From Streptomyces rubradiris (GTDB taxonomy: Bacteria; Actinomycetota; Actinomycetes; Streptomycetales; Streptomycetaceae): a stretch of DNA of 64,000 nt. Made by a program: the position numbers and the translations under genes. Numbering within the stretch: the stretch's first letter is position 1; each line of letters begins with the position of its first letter. Of this stretch, positions 15,943 through 24,608 are shown one piece after another. The stretch lies in the NCBI RefSeq assembly GCF_016860525.1, contig NZ_BNEA01000015.1, positions 4,638,001 through 4,702,000 on the forward strand, read 5' to 3'. A model generated the notes under the pieces. It ran no database searches. It was not told the DNA's origin and saw only the letters and a list, made by a program, of their open reading frames with translations.

Positions 15943-17343
15943 ATGGACACGCGCCTCACCGCCGAGCAGCAGGAGATCCGCCGGACCCTGAGGGAGCTGC
16001 TGGGCGACCGCTGCGGTCCGGCCGCGGTCCGGGCCGCCGTCGACTCCCCGTCCGGCTACGACCCTCAGCTGTGGTCCGCCCTCGCCGACGGCCTCGGCCT
16101 GCCCGGCCTCGCCCTCCCGGAGGTCTGCGGCGGTGTCGGCTGCTCGGTCACCGAACTGGCCCTGGCCTGCGAGGAGACGGGCCGGGCGCTCGCCCCCTCC
16201 CCGCTCCTCGCCACCTGTGTCCTCGCCGCCCCGCTGATCCTCGCCCTCGGCACCGACGCCCAGCGCGCGGAGTTGCTGCCGCGCCTCGCCACCGGCTCCC
16301 TCACCGCCGCCCTCGCCGTCGCCGGGCCCGCCCTCGCCACCGCCCTGGACCTGACCGGCGCCAACGACGGCTACCGTGCGGGCGGCGGCCGGGCCGGCGG
16401 GGTGCAGGCGCGGCGCGCGGGCGGCGGCTGGCGGCTGTACGGCGAGGTGGCACAGGTACTGGACGGGCACAGCGCGGGGCTGCTGCTCGTCGCCGCGCAC
16501 ACCGGGGGTTTCGCCCGCTCGCGCACCCTGCTGTTCCTGGTGCCGGCCGGGACGACGGGCCTGACCCGGACCCGGCAGACCGCGTTGGACGCCACCCGGC
16601 CGCAAGGTCGCGTCCAACTACGCGACGTGCCGGCCGAGTTGCTGGGCTCCGAGGAGACCGACGTGCTCCCCGCCCTCGCCGCGACGGGGGACACCGTGGC
16701 CGCCGTCCTCGCCGCCGAGGCCGTCGGGGCGGCCGGCCGGGTGCTGGAGCGGACCGTGGAACACGCCTGTCAGCGCAGGCAGTTCGGGCGGCCCATCGGC
16801 TCGTTCCAGGCCGTCAAACACCGGCTGGCGGACGTGTACGTGGCCGTGGAGGCGGCGCGTTCCACCGCGTACCACGCCGCGTGGGCGGCGGCCCGCGGTC
16901 CGGGCGCGGGCGGCCTCGCCCTCGCCCAGTGCCTTCAGGCCCTGCGGCACGCCGCCGCCGAGGCCGTCCAGCTGCACGGCGGCATCGGCTTCACCTGGGA
17001 ACACGACGCCCACCTCTACTTCAAACGAGCGGCCGCCGACGAACTCCTCTTCGGACCGCCCCACCGCCTGCGCGCCCGGGCGGCCGAGAGGGAGGGGTTG
17101 TTCACGGGGGGCGAGGGGGCGGGGTTGTTCATGAGCGGTGAGGGGACGGGCTTGCTCATGGGCGGTGGGGGAGCGGGGTCGCGCGTGGGGGGAGGGGCCG
17201 CTGGTGCGTGGGTGGGCGGTGCGGTGGTGGGGACGCCTTCGGCTGGTGGGGCGGCGGGCGCGGGTGCGGTCGGGATGCCGGGGAGGTGGCAGCCGGACGG
17301 CCTGCCCGCGGGGCCCTGCGCGGGCGGCGAGGTGGTCGTCTGA
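15943..17343 (+). CDS. Acyl-CoA dehydrogenase with low-complexity C-terminal extension
   Basis: A 466-residue member of the acyl-CoA dehydrogenase superfamily, similar to the shorter FadE partners of heteromeric enzymes in actinomycete steroid/acyl side-chain oxidation. The C-terminal catalytic domain is clear: QRRQFGRPIGSFQAVKHRLAD, then EAVQLHGGIGFTWEHDAHLYFKR. Homologues should end near residue 385 (RARAAER). The following ~80 residues are Gly-rich with repeated GEGAGLF/GEGTGLL blocks and are probably a repeat-driven extension. Starts at ATG after GAGGAGGGAAGG. Its TGA overlaps the ATG of the next gene (TGATG). Confidence 0.87.
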   Translation: MDTRLTAEQQEIRRTLRELLGDRCGPAAVRAAVDSPSGYDPQLWSALADGLGLPGLALPEVCGGVGCSVTELALACEETGRALAPSPLLATCVLAAPLILALGTDAQRAELLPRLATGSLTAALAVAGPALATALDLTGANDGYRAGGGRAGGVQARRAGGGWRLYGEVAQVLDGHSAGLLLVAAHTGGFARSRTLLFLVPAGTTGLTRTRQTALDATRPQGRVQLRDVPAELLGSEETDVLPALAATGDTVAAVLAAEAVGAAGRVLERTVEHACQRRQFGRPIGSFQAVKHRLADVYVAVEAARSTAYHAAWAAARGPGAGGLALAQCLQALRHAAAEAVQLHGGIGFTWEHDAHLYFKRAAADELLFGPPHRLRARAAEREGLFTGGEGAGLFMSGEGTGLLMGGGGAGSRVGGGAAGAWVGGAVVGTPSAGGAAGAGAVGMPGRWQPDGLPAGPCAGGEVVV

Positions 17344-17909
17344 TGGCCCGCGCCACCGGCCCCGAGCCCCGCGCCACCGGCCCCGAGCCACTCGCCCAGC
17401 GTGAACGACCCCTCGGTCTCCGCCTCGTCCAGCAGGTGTCCTCCACCCGGCTCTTCGCCAAGGCGGCCCCCCGGGTGATCCCCGCCCTCGACCGGGCCGT
17501 GCACCGGCTCACCGGGGGCCGGGTGCTGCTCAGTGCGCGGATGCTGCCGGGGGTGATCCTCACCTCCACCGGTGCGCGCAGCGGACTGCCCCGCCGCACC
17601 CCGCTGGCCTGCGTACCGGAGGCGGACGGCGGCTGGCTGCTGATCGGCTCCAACTTCGGCCGCCCCGCCCACCCCGCCTGGACCCGCAACCTCCTCACCC
17701 ACCCCGACGCGACGGTCAACTGGCGGGGCCGGGACATCCCGGTCACGGCCCGCCTCCTCACCGGAGCGGAACGCATGGCGGCCTGGCAGGCGGCCCTCGC
17801 CCTCTGGCCGCCGTACGCGGTGTACCAGTCCCGGGTGGAGCGGGAGATCCGCCTCTTCCGGCTGACCCCGCGTGTGCCGGGAGCGGCCGTCGAGGCACGG
17901 GAACGCTAG
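17343..17909 (+). CDS. DDN-type F420-dependent nitroreductase family protein
   Basis: A 188-residue protein. The core (PGVILTSTGARSGLPRRTPLACVPEADGGWLLIGSNFGRPAHPAWTRNL, read in parts) matches the deazaflavin-dependent nitroreductase family: RSG-type phosphate-contact loop, SN-GG/GRP loop, HP-W and the NL-x-P-A-V-N strand. These bind F420 and reduce quinones or enones. FO synthase, needed for F420, is encoded at 43358. It is coupled to the preceding dehydrogenase. The start shows a short internal duplication of the ATGPEP codons. Confidence 0.85.
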   Translation: MARATGPEPRATGPEPLAQRERPLGLRLVQQVSSTRLFAKAAPRVIPALDRAVHRLTGGRVLLSARMLPGVILTSTGARSGLPRRTPLACVPEADGGWLLIGSNFGRPAHPAWTRNLLTHPDATVNWRGRDIPVTARLLTGAERMAAWQAALALWPPYAVYQSRVEREIRLFRLTPRVPGAAVEARER

Positions 17910-18553
17910 AGCGTCGCCAGCCGTTCCACCAGCAGGAACGCTCCGATGCCCAGCATCGCCGCGCCCGACGTGCGGGTCACCGCGCGGGCCGCCGCCGGGC
18001 GGGCCGCGAGGAGGGCGCGGGCGAGGGCACCGACGGTGAGGTAGACGGCCGCGCAGCAGGCCATGTGGAGCAGGCCGAGCACCGCCGTCTGTGCCGGGAC
18101 GGGGAGGTGCGCACCGCGCAGGGTGAGGAACTGGGGGAGCACGGAGAGATAGAGGAGCAGGCCCTTGGGGTTGAGACCGCTGATCGTCGCACCGCGCAGG
18201 AAGGGGCGGGCGTCGGTCGCCGGTGCCGCGCCCGCATCCGTCCGGGCGGATGCCGGTCCCGTCGCCCCGGGCACCGCCGGCCGGCGCAGCACTCCCCAGC
18301 CCAGCCACAGCAGGTAGCCCGCGCCCGCCACCGTCACGGCCGTCAGCAGGCCGGGGGAGCCGGCCACCAGGACCGCCAGGCCCGCTGTGGCCAGGGCGGT
18401 GTGGAGGGCGTAGCCGCAGACCAGACCCGCCACCGCGCGCGGTATCCGGCCGCCGCGCAGGGCGGTCGTGATGACGTACGCCCAGTCGGCGCCCGGTACG
18501 CACACCAGCAGCAGGTCCACGGCGAGGAAGGAGAAGAGCAGTCCCGAGTCCAT
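17906..18553 (-). CDS. LysE-family amino-acid exporter
   Basis: A 215-residue inner-membrane protein with about six hydrophobic segments; the LysE/RhtB signature appears near the start (VPGADWAYVITTALRGGR) and after residue 125 (GATISGLNPKGLLLYLSVLPQF). The ATG at 18553 lies 7 nt after TAATGT on its strand, favouring leaderless translation; GTG 18562 is an alternative. It is divergent from an Lrp/AsnC regulator, the standard arrangement for an amino-acid-responsive exporter. Its stop codon overlaps the stop of the convergent nitroreductase gene. Confidence 0.87.
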   Translation of the reverse strand: MDSGLLFSFLAVDLLLVCVPGADWAYVITTALRGGRIPRAVAGLVCGYALHTALATAGLAVLVAGSPGLLTAVTVAGAGYLLWLGWGVLRRPAVPGATGPASARTDAGAAPATDARPFLRGATISGLNPKGLLLYLSVLPQFLTLRGAHLPVPAQTAVLGLLHMACCAAVYLTVGALARALLAARPAAARAVTRTSGAAMLGIGAFLLVERLATL

Positions 18554-18600
18554 GTCGGGCACATTAGGCGCGAATTACCCGAAAGTGTTTCCGAAGTTTG

Positions 18601-18614
18601 CTCGTGATCACGAG
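18601..18614. promoter_or_regulatory. Palindromic operator CTCGTGATCACGAG between LysE and Lrp genes
   Basis: A perfect 14-bp palindrome in the 82-base divergent intergenic region, flanked by TTTGC and GCAAA. Position and symmetry fit an Lrp/AsnC dimer site controlling both the exporter and the regulator. Confidence 0.65.
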
Positions 18615-18635
18615 TTGTGCGCAAAAATCTTCCTC

Positions 18636-19088
18636 ATGGACGACGTGGACCGGAAAATCCTTGCCGAGCTTCAGCAGGACGGGCGGCTGACCGTGACCGA
18701 GCTGGCCGCCCGGGTGCGGCTCAGCGTCTCCCCCTGCCACCGGCGGCTGCGCGAACTGGAGCGGGCCGGCGCCATCCAGGGCTACCGCGCGGTGGTGGAC
18801 CCGGCCTCGCTCGGCCTGAACTTCGAGGCGCTGGTCTTCGTGTCGATGCGTCAGGAGGACCGGGACACGGTCGCCGAGTTCGAGCGGGCGGTCGGCGAAC
18901 TGGAGCATGTGCTGGACGCCCAGCGGCTGTTCGGCGAACCGGACTACCTGCTCCGGGTGGCCACCGCCGACCTGGCCGCCTTCCAGCGGCTGTACGACGA
19001 GCGGCTGGCGACCCTGCCGGGGGTGCAGCGGCTGACCTCGACGCTGGTGATGAAGCACGTGGTGCGGGACCGTCCGCTGCCCGCATAG
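18636..19088 (+). CDS. Lrp/AsnC-family transcriptional regulator
   Basis: A 150-residue regulator of the family's normal size: N-terminal winged helix (DDVDRKILAELQQDGRLTVTELAARV...SVSPCHRRLRELERAGAI) and C-terminal RAM ligand-binding/oligomerisation domain (VFVSMRQEDRDTVAEFERAV...GEPDYLLRV). Probably senses an amino acid and controls the divergent LysE exporter through the palindrome at 18601. A strong bidirectional terminator follows. Confidence 0.92.
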   Translation: MDDVDRKILAELQQDGRLTVTELAARVRLSVSPCHRRLRELERAGAIQGYRAVVDPASLGLNFEALVFVSMRQEDRDTVAEFERAVGELEHVLDAQRLFGEPDYLLRVATADLAAFQRLYDERLATLPGVQRLTSTLVMKHVVRDRPLPA

Positions 19089-19091
19089 GCG

Positions 19092-19126
19092 GCGGGCGGT
19101 GGTTCAGGGGATGAACCACCGCCCGC
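19092..19126. terminator. Bidirectional intrinsic terminator
   Basis: A perfect 15-bp stem (GCGGGCGGTGGTTCA with its complement) and a 5-base loop GGGGA, located between the convergent Lrp and TetR genes. Confidence 0.85.
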
Positions 19127-19173
19127 GAGACAGGACTTGGATCTTCACAAAGGGGTGAGAGGGGCGCGGACGC

Positions 19174-19821
19174 CTACTTGGACGGCTTCTTGCCGGTCAC
19201 GCCCAGGTGCACCAACAGCGCCAGGTTCGGCTTGAGTTCGGCCTGCTTCACGCCCCAGGAGGTGAACCCCTTCTGGTGGGCCGCCACCGCCGCGAGCATC
19301 GCGACCAGCGAACCGGCCACCGCCGCCGGGTTCACGTCCTTGTCCACCCGGCCCTTGGCCTGGAGCTCCGCGATGGAGTCGGCCAGGGAGTTGTTGACCG
19401 AGTTCAGGATCTTCATGCGGATCTTGTAGAACCGTTTGTCCCCCTCGGCCGCGCCCAGGTCCACCACCCGCAGGATCGCGTCGTTGCGGCGCCAGAAGTC
19501 CAGGAACCCGTCCACGAGTTCCTGCGCGGTCTGCCAGCCCGACTTGCCGGTCCAGGTGCGACCTTCGAGCAGTTCGGTCAGCCCCGCGCCCTCGGCCGCC
19601 ATCCGCTCGGCGATCTCCAGGACGGCGCCTTCGACGTCGGGGAAGTACTGGTAGAAGGTCGCGGGCGACGTGCCCGCCCTCCGGGCGACATCGATGACCT
19701 TGACGTCCCGGTAGGGGGAGGAGCTGAGCATCTCGCTGAGGCAGTCGAGCAGCTTCTGCCGGGTCGCCTGCCCACGCCGGCCGGCCACGCGGCCGTCGAC
19801 GGTACGCACTTGTCCTGTCAT
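19174..19821 (-). CDS. TetR-family regulator
   Basis: A 215-residue TetR/AcrR-type regulator. Helix-turn-helix residues ~20–65: RRGQATRQKLLDCLSEML, VKVIDVARRAGTSPATFYQYF. The C-terminal ligand domain has no recognisable specificity and ends in a Lys-rich tail GKKPSK. On its strand TAAGCT lies 6 nt before the ATG, so it is probably leaderless. As the only TetR protein in the window it is the local candidate for binding the nine CTGAC-N5-GTCAG palindromes, but its own promoter lacks the motif, which is unusual for a TetR autoregulator. Confidence 0.9.
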   Translation of the reverse strand: MTGQVRTVDGRVAGRRGQATRQKLLDCLSEMLSSSPYRDVKVIDVARRAGTSPATFYQYFPDVEGAVLEIAERMAAEGAGLTELLEGRTWTGKSGWQTAQELVDGFLDFWRRNDAILRVVDLGAAEGDKRFYKIRMKILNSVNNSLADSIAELQAKGRVDKDVNPAAVAGSLVAMLAAVAAHQKGFTSWGVKQAELKPNLALLVHLGVTGKKPSK

Positions 19822-19943
19822 GCCGTCAGCTTACCGAGGGGTGATGGGAGCGCGATTCGGCCGACTGCAAATGGGGTGCGCGGGGGGATCGGGGGTGGTG
19901 TGCCTGGTCTGCGGCGTGCGCGTGTCCCGGTTACTTTTGCCGC

Positions 19944-20678
19944 ATGGCCGAAAACAGGGCATCCACGAACGAAGAGACATACGGGGAGGGCGTCCCCTGC
20001 TGGGTCGACGCCCAACTGCCCGACGTCGAGGCGGGCAAGCGGTTCTACGGTGAGCTTTTCGGGTGGACCTTCCAGGAGGCGTACGGCTCCGCGGTGTGGG
20101 CGCTGCTGGACGGGGACCGGGTCGCCGCGCTGGCCCCCAAGACGGACGGCCGCATGCCCACCGTCTGGACGGTCTCCTTCGCCACCCCGGACGCCGGGGC
20201 CCTCGCCCGGCGGCTCACGGCGGCCGGCGGCCGGATGATCACGGACCCGTACCCGGTCGGCGACCTCGGCACCGCCGCCCTGGCCGCCGACCCCGGGGGC
20301 GCGGTGTTCGGCCTGTGGCAGCCCGGCACACACCGCGGCTTCGGGCGGCGGCGCGCGCCGGGCGCCTTCGTGTGGGCCGAGCTGTACACCCGGGACACGG
20401 CCGCCGCCAACGCCTTCTACGGCGACCTCTTCCACGACGCCCTGTTCGGCTCCGGGGCCGCGCCCGACTTCGGCCGCGCGGACGTCACCGAGGTGTTCCC
20501 GGCCGAGATGCCCCCGCACTTCGTCGCCCACTTCGGGGTCACCGACCTGGCCGGCGCCCTCGGGGCCGTCCAGCGGCTCGGCGGCCGGGTGCAGGCGCCG
20601 CCCTTCACGACGTCGTACGGCACGGTGGCCGTCGTCACCGACAATCAGGGGGCTTCGTTCGCGCTGCTCCAGCGGTGA
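19944..20678 (+). CDS. VOC (glyoxalase/bleomycin-resistance fold) protein, two-domain
   Basis: A 244-residue protein with two vicinal-oxygen-chelate modules: residues ~15–125 (VPCWVDAQLPDVEAGKRFYGELFGW) and ~135–240 (GAFVWAELYTRDTAAANAFYGDLF). Similar Streptomyces proteins are annotated as hydroxylases or as extradiol-dioxygenase-like proteins without proven function. TACTTT lies 6 nt before the ATG, again a leaderless arrangement. It lies just upstream of afsK with a 178-base gap. Confidence 0.85.
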   Translation: MAENRASTNEETYGEGVPCWVDAQLPDVEAGKRFYGELFGWTFQEAYGSAVWALLDGDRVAALAPKTDGRMPTVWTVSFATPDAGALARRLTAAGGRMITDPYPVGDLGTAALAADPGGAVFGLWQPGTHRGFGRRRAPGAFVWAELYTRDTAAANAFYGDLFHDALFGSGAAPDFGRADVTEVFPAEMPPHFVAHFGVTDLAGALGAVQRLGGRVQAPPFTTSYGTVAVVTDNQGASFALLQR

Positions 20679-20856
20679 TCCATCCGCTTTTGGGATGAAT
20701 TAATGTGAGACACCCCGACTGTCACCGGGTTCGCAACCAGCCGCCCGGCCAGGAAGAATCGGGGTGCGTGCCGCCATGGCGGTGCGGTGGTGAGACGCTG
20801 CACTTCGGTCGCGTACATATGGGGTGGCGCGGCTCGTACGGGGAGGTGGCAGGCAA

Positions 20857-23298
20857 GTGGTGGATCAGCTGACGCAGCACGATCCGCGGCGGATCGGGCC
20901 GTTCGAGGTGCTGGGCCGGCTGGGGGCCGGCGGCATGGGGCTGGTCTATCTCGCGCGCTCGGCGTCCGGCCGGCGCGTGGCGATCAAGACGGTGCGTACC
21001 GAACTGGCCGAGGACCAGCTCTTCCGGGTCCGCTTCACCCGTGAGGTGGAGGCGGCCCGCGCGGTCTCCGGTTTCTACACCGCGGCCGTGGTCGACGCCG
21101 ACCCGCGCGCCGCCGTGCCCTGGCTGGCCACCGCCTACGTCCCCGCGCCCTCGCTGGAAGAGATAGTGAACGAGTGCGGGCCGCTGCCGGCGCAGGCCGT
21201 TCGCTGGCTCGCGGCGGGCGTGGCCGAGGCCCTGCAGTCCATCCACGGCGCCGGGCTGGTCCACCGCGACCTGAAGCCCTCCAACGTGCTCGTGGTCGAG
21301 GACGGCCCCCGGGTGATCGACTTCGGCATCGCCTCCGGGGTCTCCAACACCCGGCTGACCATGACGAACGTCGCCGTCGGCACCCCCGCCTACATGTCTC
21401 CGGAGCAGGCCAAGGACTCCCGCAGCGTCACCGGCGCCAGCGATGTCTTCTCCCTCGGCTCCACCCTCGTCTTCGCCGCCACCGGACACCCGCCCTTCCA
21501 CGGCGCCAACCCGGTCGAGACCGTCTTCATGCTGCTGCGCGAGGGCCCCGACCTCACCGGCCTGCCGGAGGAGCTGCGCCCGCTGATCGAGGCGTGCATG
21601 CAGATGGAGGCCACCGCCCGGCCCACCCCGGCCGACCTCCAGGCCCAGCTCGCCCCGCACCTGTTCGGCTCCGGCTCCGACGACAGCGGCACCGCCTCCG
21701 CCTGGCTGCCGGAGAAGGCCGTCGCGCTGATCGAGGCCCGCCGCGGCGGACGCCCCGCCGGCCGGCCCGCCCCGGCCCCGGCCGGCGGCCCGCGCGGCGC
21801 CGTCCGGCAGACGGCGCCCCCGCCCCCGCCGTACGACCCCCCGGTCCCCGTACCGCCCCCGGCGCCCGTGTCCATGCCGGGCCCCGCGCCCGTACCGGCG
21901 GCCCCCTCGGCCCCCGTGCCCATGCCGGTGGCGCCCTCGGCCCCCGTGCCGGTCCCGGCCGGCGCCCCCGACACCGGCCCGGTCCGGCTGGCCGGCGCCT
22001 CGGTGCCCATCGGCCCCGGCCCCCGGGTCGCCGACGCCCGCGCCGCCGCCGTCAAGGCGCCGCCGCCCGAGGCCGGCCTGGTGGCCAGCTGGTCCCGGCC
22101 CCGCCCCGGCGTGGCCACCGCCGACCCCGCCGTACCGCCCGTCCCGCCGGCGCCCCCGGAGCCCGCGAGCGGCTGGCGGCCCTGGCGGTTCCGCATGTCG
22201 AACGACGTGTGGGGCACCCCGGCCGTGGCCGGCGACCTGGTCTACGTCACCTCCTTCGAGGTGCACGCCCTGGACGTGTCCACCGGCCGCCGCCGCTTCA
22301 AGACCCGGGACGTCGCCTGGTCGATGGCGGTGGCGGACGGCCGCATCCACGCCTCCGACGGCCCCACCCTGTACGCGCTGGACGCCCGCGAGGGCACCGA
22401 CCTGTGGCGGCTGCCCACGGACGCCTGGGTGTACTGCCTCAAGGCCGACCGGGGCACGGTCGTCACCGGCACCCGCGGCGGCGGCGTCCAGGCGTGGGAG
22501 GCGACCGGCGGGCGGAAGCTGTGGGAGATCACCGGCTGCCAGACCGACTTCGAGTCCCCCGAGGCGGGCCCGGTCGTGCACGACGGCACGGTCTACGTCT
22601 GGCAGGACGCCCGGCTGCGCGCCCTTGAGGCCCGCACCGGCGAGGAGCGCTGGTCGTACCCCATCGGCGACGCGGCCTCCTGCGGCGGCGTCCCGGTGCG
22701 CCTGGCCCCGGCGCCCGACGGGTGCGTCTACATCAGCGCCGGCACCCGCGTCCTCGCCGTGGAGGCGGTGAGCGGCCGGGTGCGCTGGCACTTCGAGGCC
22801 CCGGCGGTCTTCCTCAGCCCGCCCGCCTTCGCCCCCGGCCCGGCCGTCACCGGCGGCGGGGTCTACCTCGCCGACTACCTCGGCACGGTCTACGCCCTCG
22901 ACGCCGCCGACGGCCGCGACCGCTGGCGCATCGCCACCGAGGCCCGCTCCTCCGTGGAGCCGGTGCTGGTCGCCGCCGGGCACGTGCACGTCGGCAGCGG
23001 CAAGGGCCTGTACACCCTGGACGCGGTCACCGGCACCCCCAAGTGGCGCTTCCAGGCGGGCGGCGACGTCGTGGGCGCGCCCGCCGTGGCCGAGGGCCGT
23101 ATCCACTTCGGCTCCACCGACCACCTCCTGTACACCCTGAAGGCCGACGACGGCCGGCTGCGCTGGAAGCTCGCGACCGGCGGCGAGATCACCGGCTCCC
23201 CGGTGGTCAAGGACGGCGTGGTCTACGCGTGCAGCAAGGACCGGTGCGTGTACGCGCTGGACGCGGAGAAGGGCACGGGCACGGCACGGACCGCGTGA
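20857..23298 (+). CDS. afsK: Serine/threonine protein kinase AfsK
   Basis: An 813-residue kinase that phosphorylates AfsR and controls secondary metabolism and hyphal branching. Residues ~14–270 form the kinase domain: glycine loop [10 protein letters not shown], Lys44 (VAIK), HRDLKPSN with Asp138, DFG 155–157, activation loop [21 protein letters not shown]. With the GTG at 20857 as residue 1, the loop threonine of RLTM falls at position 168, the autophosphorylation site reported for S. coelicolor AfsK, which supports this start. A Pro/Ala-rich linker (~290–440) follows, then a C-terminal PQQ-type beta-propeller sensor with repeated YALDA...LWR blades. No membrane segment seen. afsS and afsR lie downstream, separated by four catabolic genes. 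Confidence 0.96.
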   Translation: MVDQLTQHDPRRIGPFEVLGRLGAGGMGLVYLARSASGRRVAIKTVRTELAEDQLFRVRFTREVEAARAVSGFYTAAVVDADPRAAVPWLATAYVPAPSLEEIVNECGPLPAQAVRWLAAGVAEALQSIHGAGLVHRDLKPSNVLVVEDGPRVIDFGIASGVSNTRLTMTNVAVGTPAYMSPEQAKDSRSVTGASDVFSLGSTLVFAATGHPPFHGANPVETVFMLLREGPDLTGLPEELRPLIEACMQMEATARPTPADLQAQLAPHLFGSGSDDSGTASAWLPEKAVALIEARRGGRPAGRPAPAPAGGPRGAVRQTAPPPPPYDPPVPVPPPAPVSMPGPAPVPAAPSAPVPMPVAPSAPVPVPAGAPDTGPVRLAGASVPIGPGPRVADARAAAVKAPPPEAGLVASWSRPRPGVATADPAVPPVPPAPPEPASGWRPWRFRMSNDVWGTPAVAGDLVYVTSFEVHALDVSTGRRRFKTRDVAWSMAVADGRIHASDGPTLYALDAREGTDLWRLPTDAWVYCLKADRGTVVTGTRGGGVQAWEATGGRKLWEITGCQTDFESPEAGPVVHDGTVYVWQDARLRALEARTGEERWSYPIGDAASCGGVPVRLAPAPDGCVYISAGTRVLAVEAVSGRVRWHFEAPAVFLSPPAFAPGPAVTGGGVYLADYLGTVYALDAADGRDRWRIATEARSSVEPVLVAAGHVHVGSGKGLYTLDAVTGTPKWRFQAGGDVVGAPAVAEGRIHFGSTDHLLYTLKADDGRLRWKLATGGEITGSPVVKDGVVYACSKDRCVYALDAEKGTGTARTA

Positions 23299-23410
23299 CG
23301 CACCCGGGCACCGGCCGGACCGCGTGAGGCACCCGGGCACCGGCCGGACCGCGTGAGGCACCCGGGCACCGGCCGGACCGCGTGAGGCACCCGGGCACCG
23401 GCCGGCGCGC
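23295..23410. repeat. Four 29-bp tandem repeats starting at the afsK stop codon
   Basis: Units at 23295, 23324, 23353 and 23382. The first copy includes the afsK TGA (GTGACG); the others carry GTGAGG. Units 1–3 differ at one base and unit 4 at two. Each unit contains GGCACCCGGGCACCGGCCGG, which can fold into GC-rich hairpins. The convergent hydratase gene ends 15 bases further on, so the array fills the whole convergent gap and may act as a terminator. Confidence 0.9.
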
Positions 23411-23425
23411 ACCCCGTGACGCCGG

Positions 23426-24199
23426 CTAGCGCACCCGGTACTCCCGCCGCCGGCCGGCGAACAGCTCCGCCTGGCGCGCGGCCGGCAGATTGCCCAGCGC
23501 GACGAGGTGCGGCGCCTGCGCGAACGCCTGCGCGAGCGCCGCCTCCCGGGCCGCCCACAGCGCCCGCACGGTCCCCTGCACCCCCTCGGGCGGATACCCG
23601 GCGAGCACGGCGGCACAGCGCACCGCACCGGCCAGCGCGCCGCCCTCCTCGGTCACTTCGGAGACCAGGCCGGTCTCGTGGGCCCGCCGTGCGGAGATCC
23701 GCTCGGCCGTCCCCATGAGCATCATCCGCGCGGCCTCCCCGTACGGCATGCGCAGCGCCATCAGCGCGGACTCGTAGGCGCTGACCATGCCGTACGTGGT
23801 GTGCGGGTCGAAGAAGACGGCCGTCGGGTCGGCCACGACGAAGTCGCTCTCGCCCAGCAGGTAGAACGCCCCGCCGCAGGCCATCCCGCGCACGGCGGCC
23901 ACCACCGGCTTCCACAGCCCGTTCGCCTTCGGCCCTACGTCCAGCAGCGGATCGTCCTGCATGTACGGCGACGGGGGCTGCGGCACCACGGCGTCCCGGT
24001 CGATCCCCGTGCAGAAGGCCCGCTCGCCGGCCCCGGTGAGCACGACGGCCCGCACCCGTTCCGCGAACCGCAACGTCCGCCAGATGTCCCTCAGCCCGTC
24101 GGCCGTCTCCAGGTCGATGGCGTTGAGCCGGTCCGGCCGGTCCAGGGTGACGACGGCGACCCGGGTGTCCTCGTCGACATCGAGGCGGACGCCGTTCAC
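23426..24199 (-). CDS. Enoyl-CoA hydratase/isomerase family protein
   Basis: A 257-residue crotonase-fold protein. Oxyanion-hole segments are RAFCTGIDRDAV and GMACGGAFYLLGESDFVVAD; the loop FDPHTTYGMVSAYESALMALRMPYGEA is typical of the family. Starts at GTG 24199, overlapping the TGA of the DUF35 gene upstream (GTGA). Third gene of a coupled thiolase–DUF35–hydratase operon. Confidence 0.9.
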   Translation of the reverse strand: MNGVRLDVDEDTRVAVVTLDRPDRLNAIDLETADGLRDIWRTLRFAERVRAVVLTGAGERAFCTGIDRDAVVPQPPSPYMQDDPLLDVGPKANGLWKPVVAAVRGMACGGAFYLLGESDFVVADPTAVFFDPHTTYGMVSAYESALMALRMPYGEAARMMLMGTAERISARRAHETGLVSEVTEEGGALAGAVRCAAVLAGYPPEGVQGTVRALWAAREAALAQAFAQAPHLVALGNLPAARQAELFAGRRREYRVR

Positions 24200-24603
24200 G
24201 CGAGCACCCACTGCGGCAGCCCGCCGGAGAAGACGGCCCGCACCCGGGCGCCGATCCGCAGCCGGCCGGGATCGACGGAGTCCAGCCGGGCCCCGGCGTG
24301 CGCGACCACGTTCCCCACGAGCCGGATCCGCGGGTGCTCCGCCAGCTCCACGACGACCACGTTGTACGGCGCCTGCTCCGCGTAGCCGGGCAGCAGCGGG
24401 GGATGCGGCACGACGTACGACCACACCCGCCCGCGCCCCGGCACCGGCCGCCACTCGCTCGCGAAGGACCGGCAGTGCGGGCAGCAGGGCCGGGGCGGGA
24501 AGCGGGGTTCGCCGCAGTCGGCGCACGCTTGGACGCGCAGCTCGCCGCGGGCCGCGTACTCCCAGAAAGGCGCGCCGTCGGCGTCGGTGACGGGGGTCAG
24601 CAT
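24196..24603 (-). CDS. DUF35 Zn-ribbon/OB-fold protein, thiolase partner
   Basis: A 135-residue protein with a Zn ribbon CADCGEPRFPPRPCCPHC and an OB domain (VWSYVVPHPPLLPGYAEQAPYNVVVVELAE). It lies 5 bases after the thiolase-fold gene and overlaps the hydratase gene. Adjacent thiolase/DUF35 genes usually encode subunits of one complex; here the pair could perform thiolysis or retro-aldol cleavage of an acyl-CoA side chain. Confidence 0.9.
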   Translation of the reverse strand: MLTPVTDADGAPFWEYAARGELRVQACADCGEPRFPPRPCCPHCRSFASEWRPVPGRGRVWSYVVPHPPLLPGYAEQAPYNVVVVELAEHPRIRLVGNVVAHAGARLDSVDPGRLRIGARVRAVFSGGLPQWVLA

Positions 24604-24608
24604 GGCGG

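Noticed and set aside
23295..23410. CRISPR-like array (four 29-bp units)
   Set aside because: Units are directly adjacent with no unique spacers, and no cas genes lie nearby. It is a tandem repeat at the afsK end.
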